A DNA stretch of 13,314 bases from CAZSIA01 sp045126355 (GTDB lineage: Bacteria; Bacillota_I; Bacilli_A; Acholeplasmatales; Anaeroplasmataceae). Both the position numbers and the translations under genes were made by a program. The notes below the pieces were generated by a model. That model saw only the letters and a list, made by a program, of their open reading frames with translations, made no database searches and was not told the DNA's origin. Numbering within the stretch: position 1 is the stretch's first letter; every line of letters begins with the position of its first letter. This document shows positions 13,314-13,314 of the stretch, in pieces. Where the stretch lies: assembly GCA_045126355.1 (NCBI GenBank), contig JBGVOE010000114.1, positions 1 through 13,314 of the forward strand, given 5' to 3'.

Positions 13314-13314
13314 A

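Noticed and set aside
1..13314. Mollicute-type genetic code (TGA = Trp)
   Set aside because: Trp is TGG throughout, and TGA ends the penicillin-binding-protein gene exactly after its PASTA domain. The presence of a transpeptidase also argues for a walled cell.

Overview
The window is a stretch of very AT-rich bacterial chromosome that uses the standard code: Trp is TGG and TGA serves as a stop. The likely source is a low-GC, anaerobic, walled Bacillota (Firmicutes), probably a gut-type lineage. The grounds are strong AGGAG-type ribosome binding sites, TTGACA/TATAAT promoters, a glycyl radical enzyme (an oxygen-sensitive class), a class B penicillin-binding protein and a lipoprotein solute-binding protein. 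This placement is inference. The base composition alone does not give a genus.

Layout. (1) 1-1534: the 5' end of a group IIC intron (minus strand, running off the left edge) sits directly behind the Rho-independent terminator of a sugar-binding lipoprotein gene. (2) 1796-2791: a DUF1016/YhcG-type PD-(D/E)XK nuclease gene, convergent with a broken copy of the 3' end of a penicillin-binding-protein gene (2772-3211). (3) 3233-9917: a minus-strand catabolic operon with its own promoter, operator-like palindrome and terminator. In transcription order it encodes a sedoheptulokinase-like FGGY kinase, an intracellular GH32 beta-fructosidase, a glycyl-radical-enzyme activase interrupted by one in-frame stop, and a glycyl radical enzyme with an atypical radical loop. 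These are followed by two fused wrecks: the N-terminus of a second sugar-binding lipoprotein and the C-terminus of a PfkB-type sugar kinase. (4) 9978-11087: a divergent ROK-family regulator whose mRNA appears to be leaderless. (5) 11088-11365: a gene-free region rich in hairpins. (6) 11366-12673: a Fic-domain protein with a tandem-operator promoter. (7) 12684-13314: the 3' part of a class B penicillin-binding protein with a C-terminal PASTA domain.

How it fits together. A glycan or fructoside would be captured by a binding protein, cleaved in the cytoplasm by GH32, and a released ketose phosphorylated by the FGGY kinase. The ROK protein would control the operon. The glycyl radical enzyme would carry out a radical elimination or cleavage on a product I cannot identify. 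The combination of a sedoheptulokinase-like enzyme, GH32 and an atypical glycyl radical enzyme is the most interesting functional content. The locus also shows decay: a nonsense codon in the activase, a deletion that fused two transport/kinase genes, and no permease genes in view.

The segment from about 3212 to 12683 is bracketed by two direct copies of the same penicillin-binding-protein 3' end. Those copies are almost identical over 156 bp and about 10% different over the rest. This suggests a segment that arrived or was duplicated by recombination at that gene, followed by local gene conversion.
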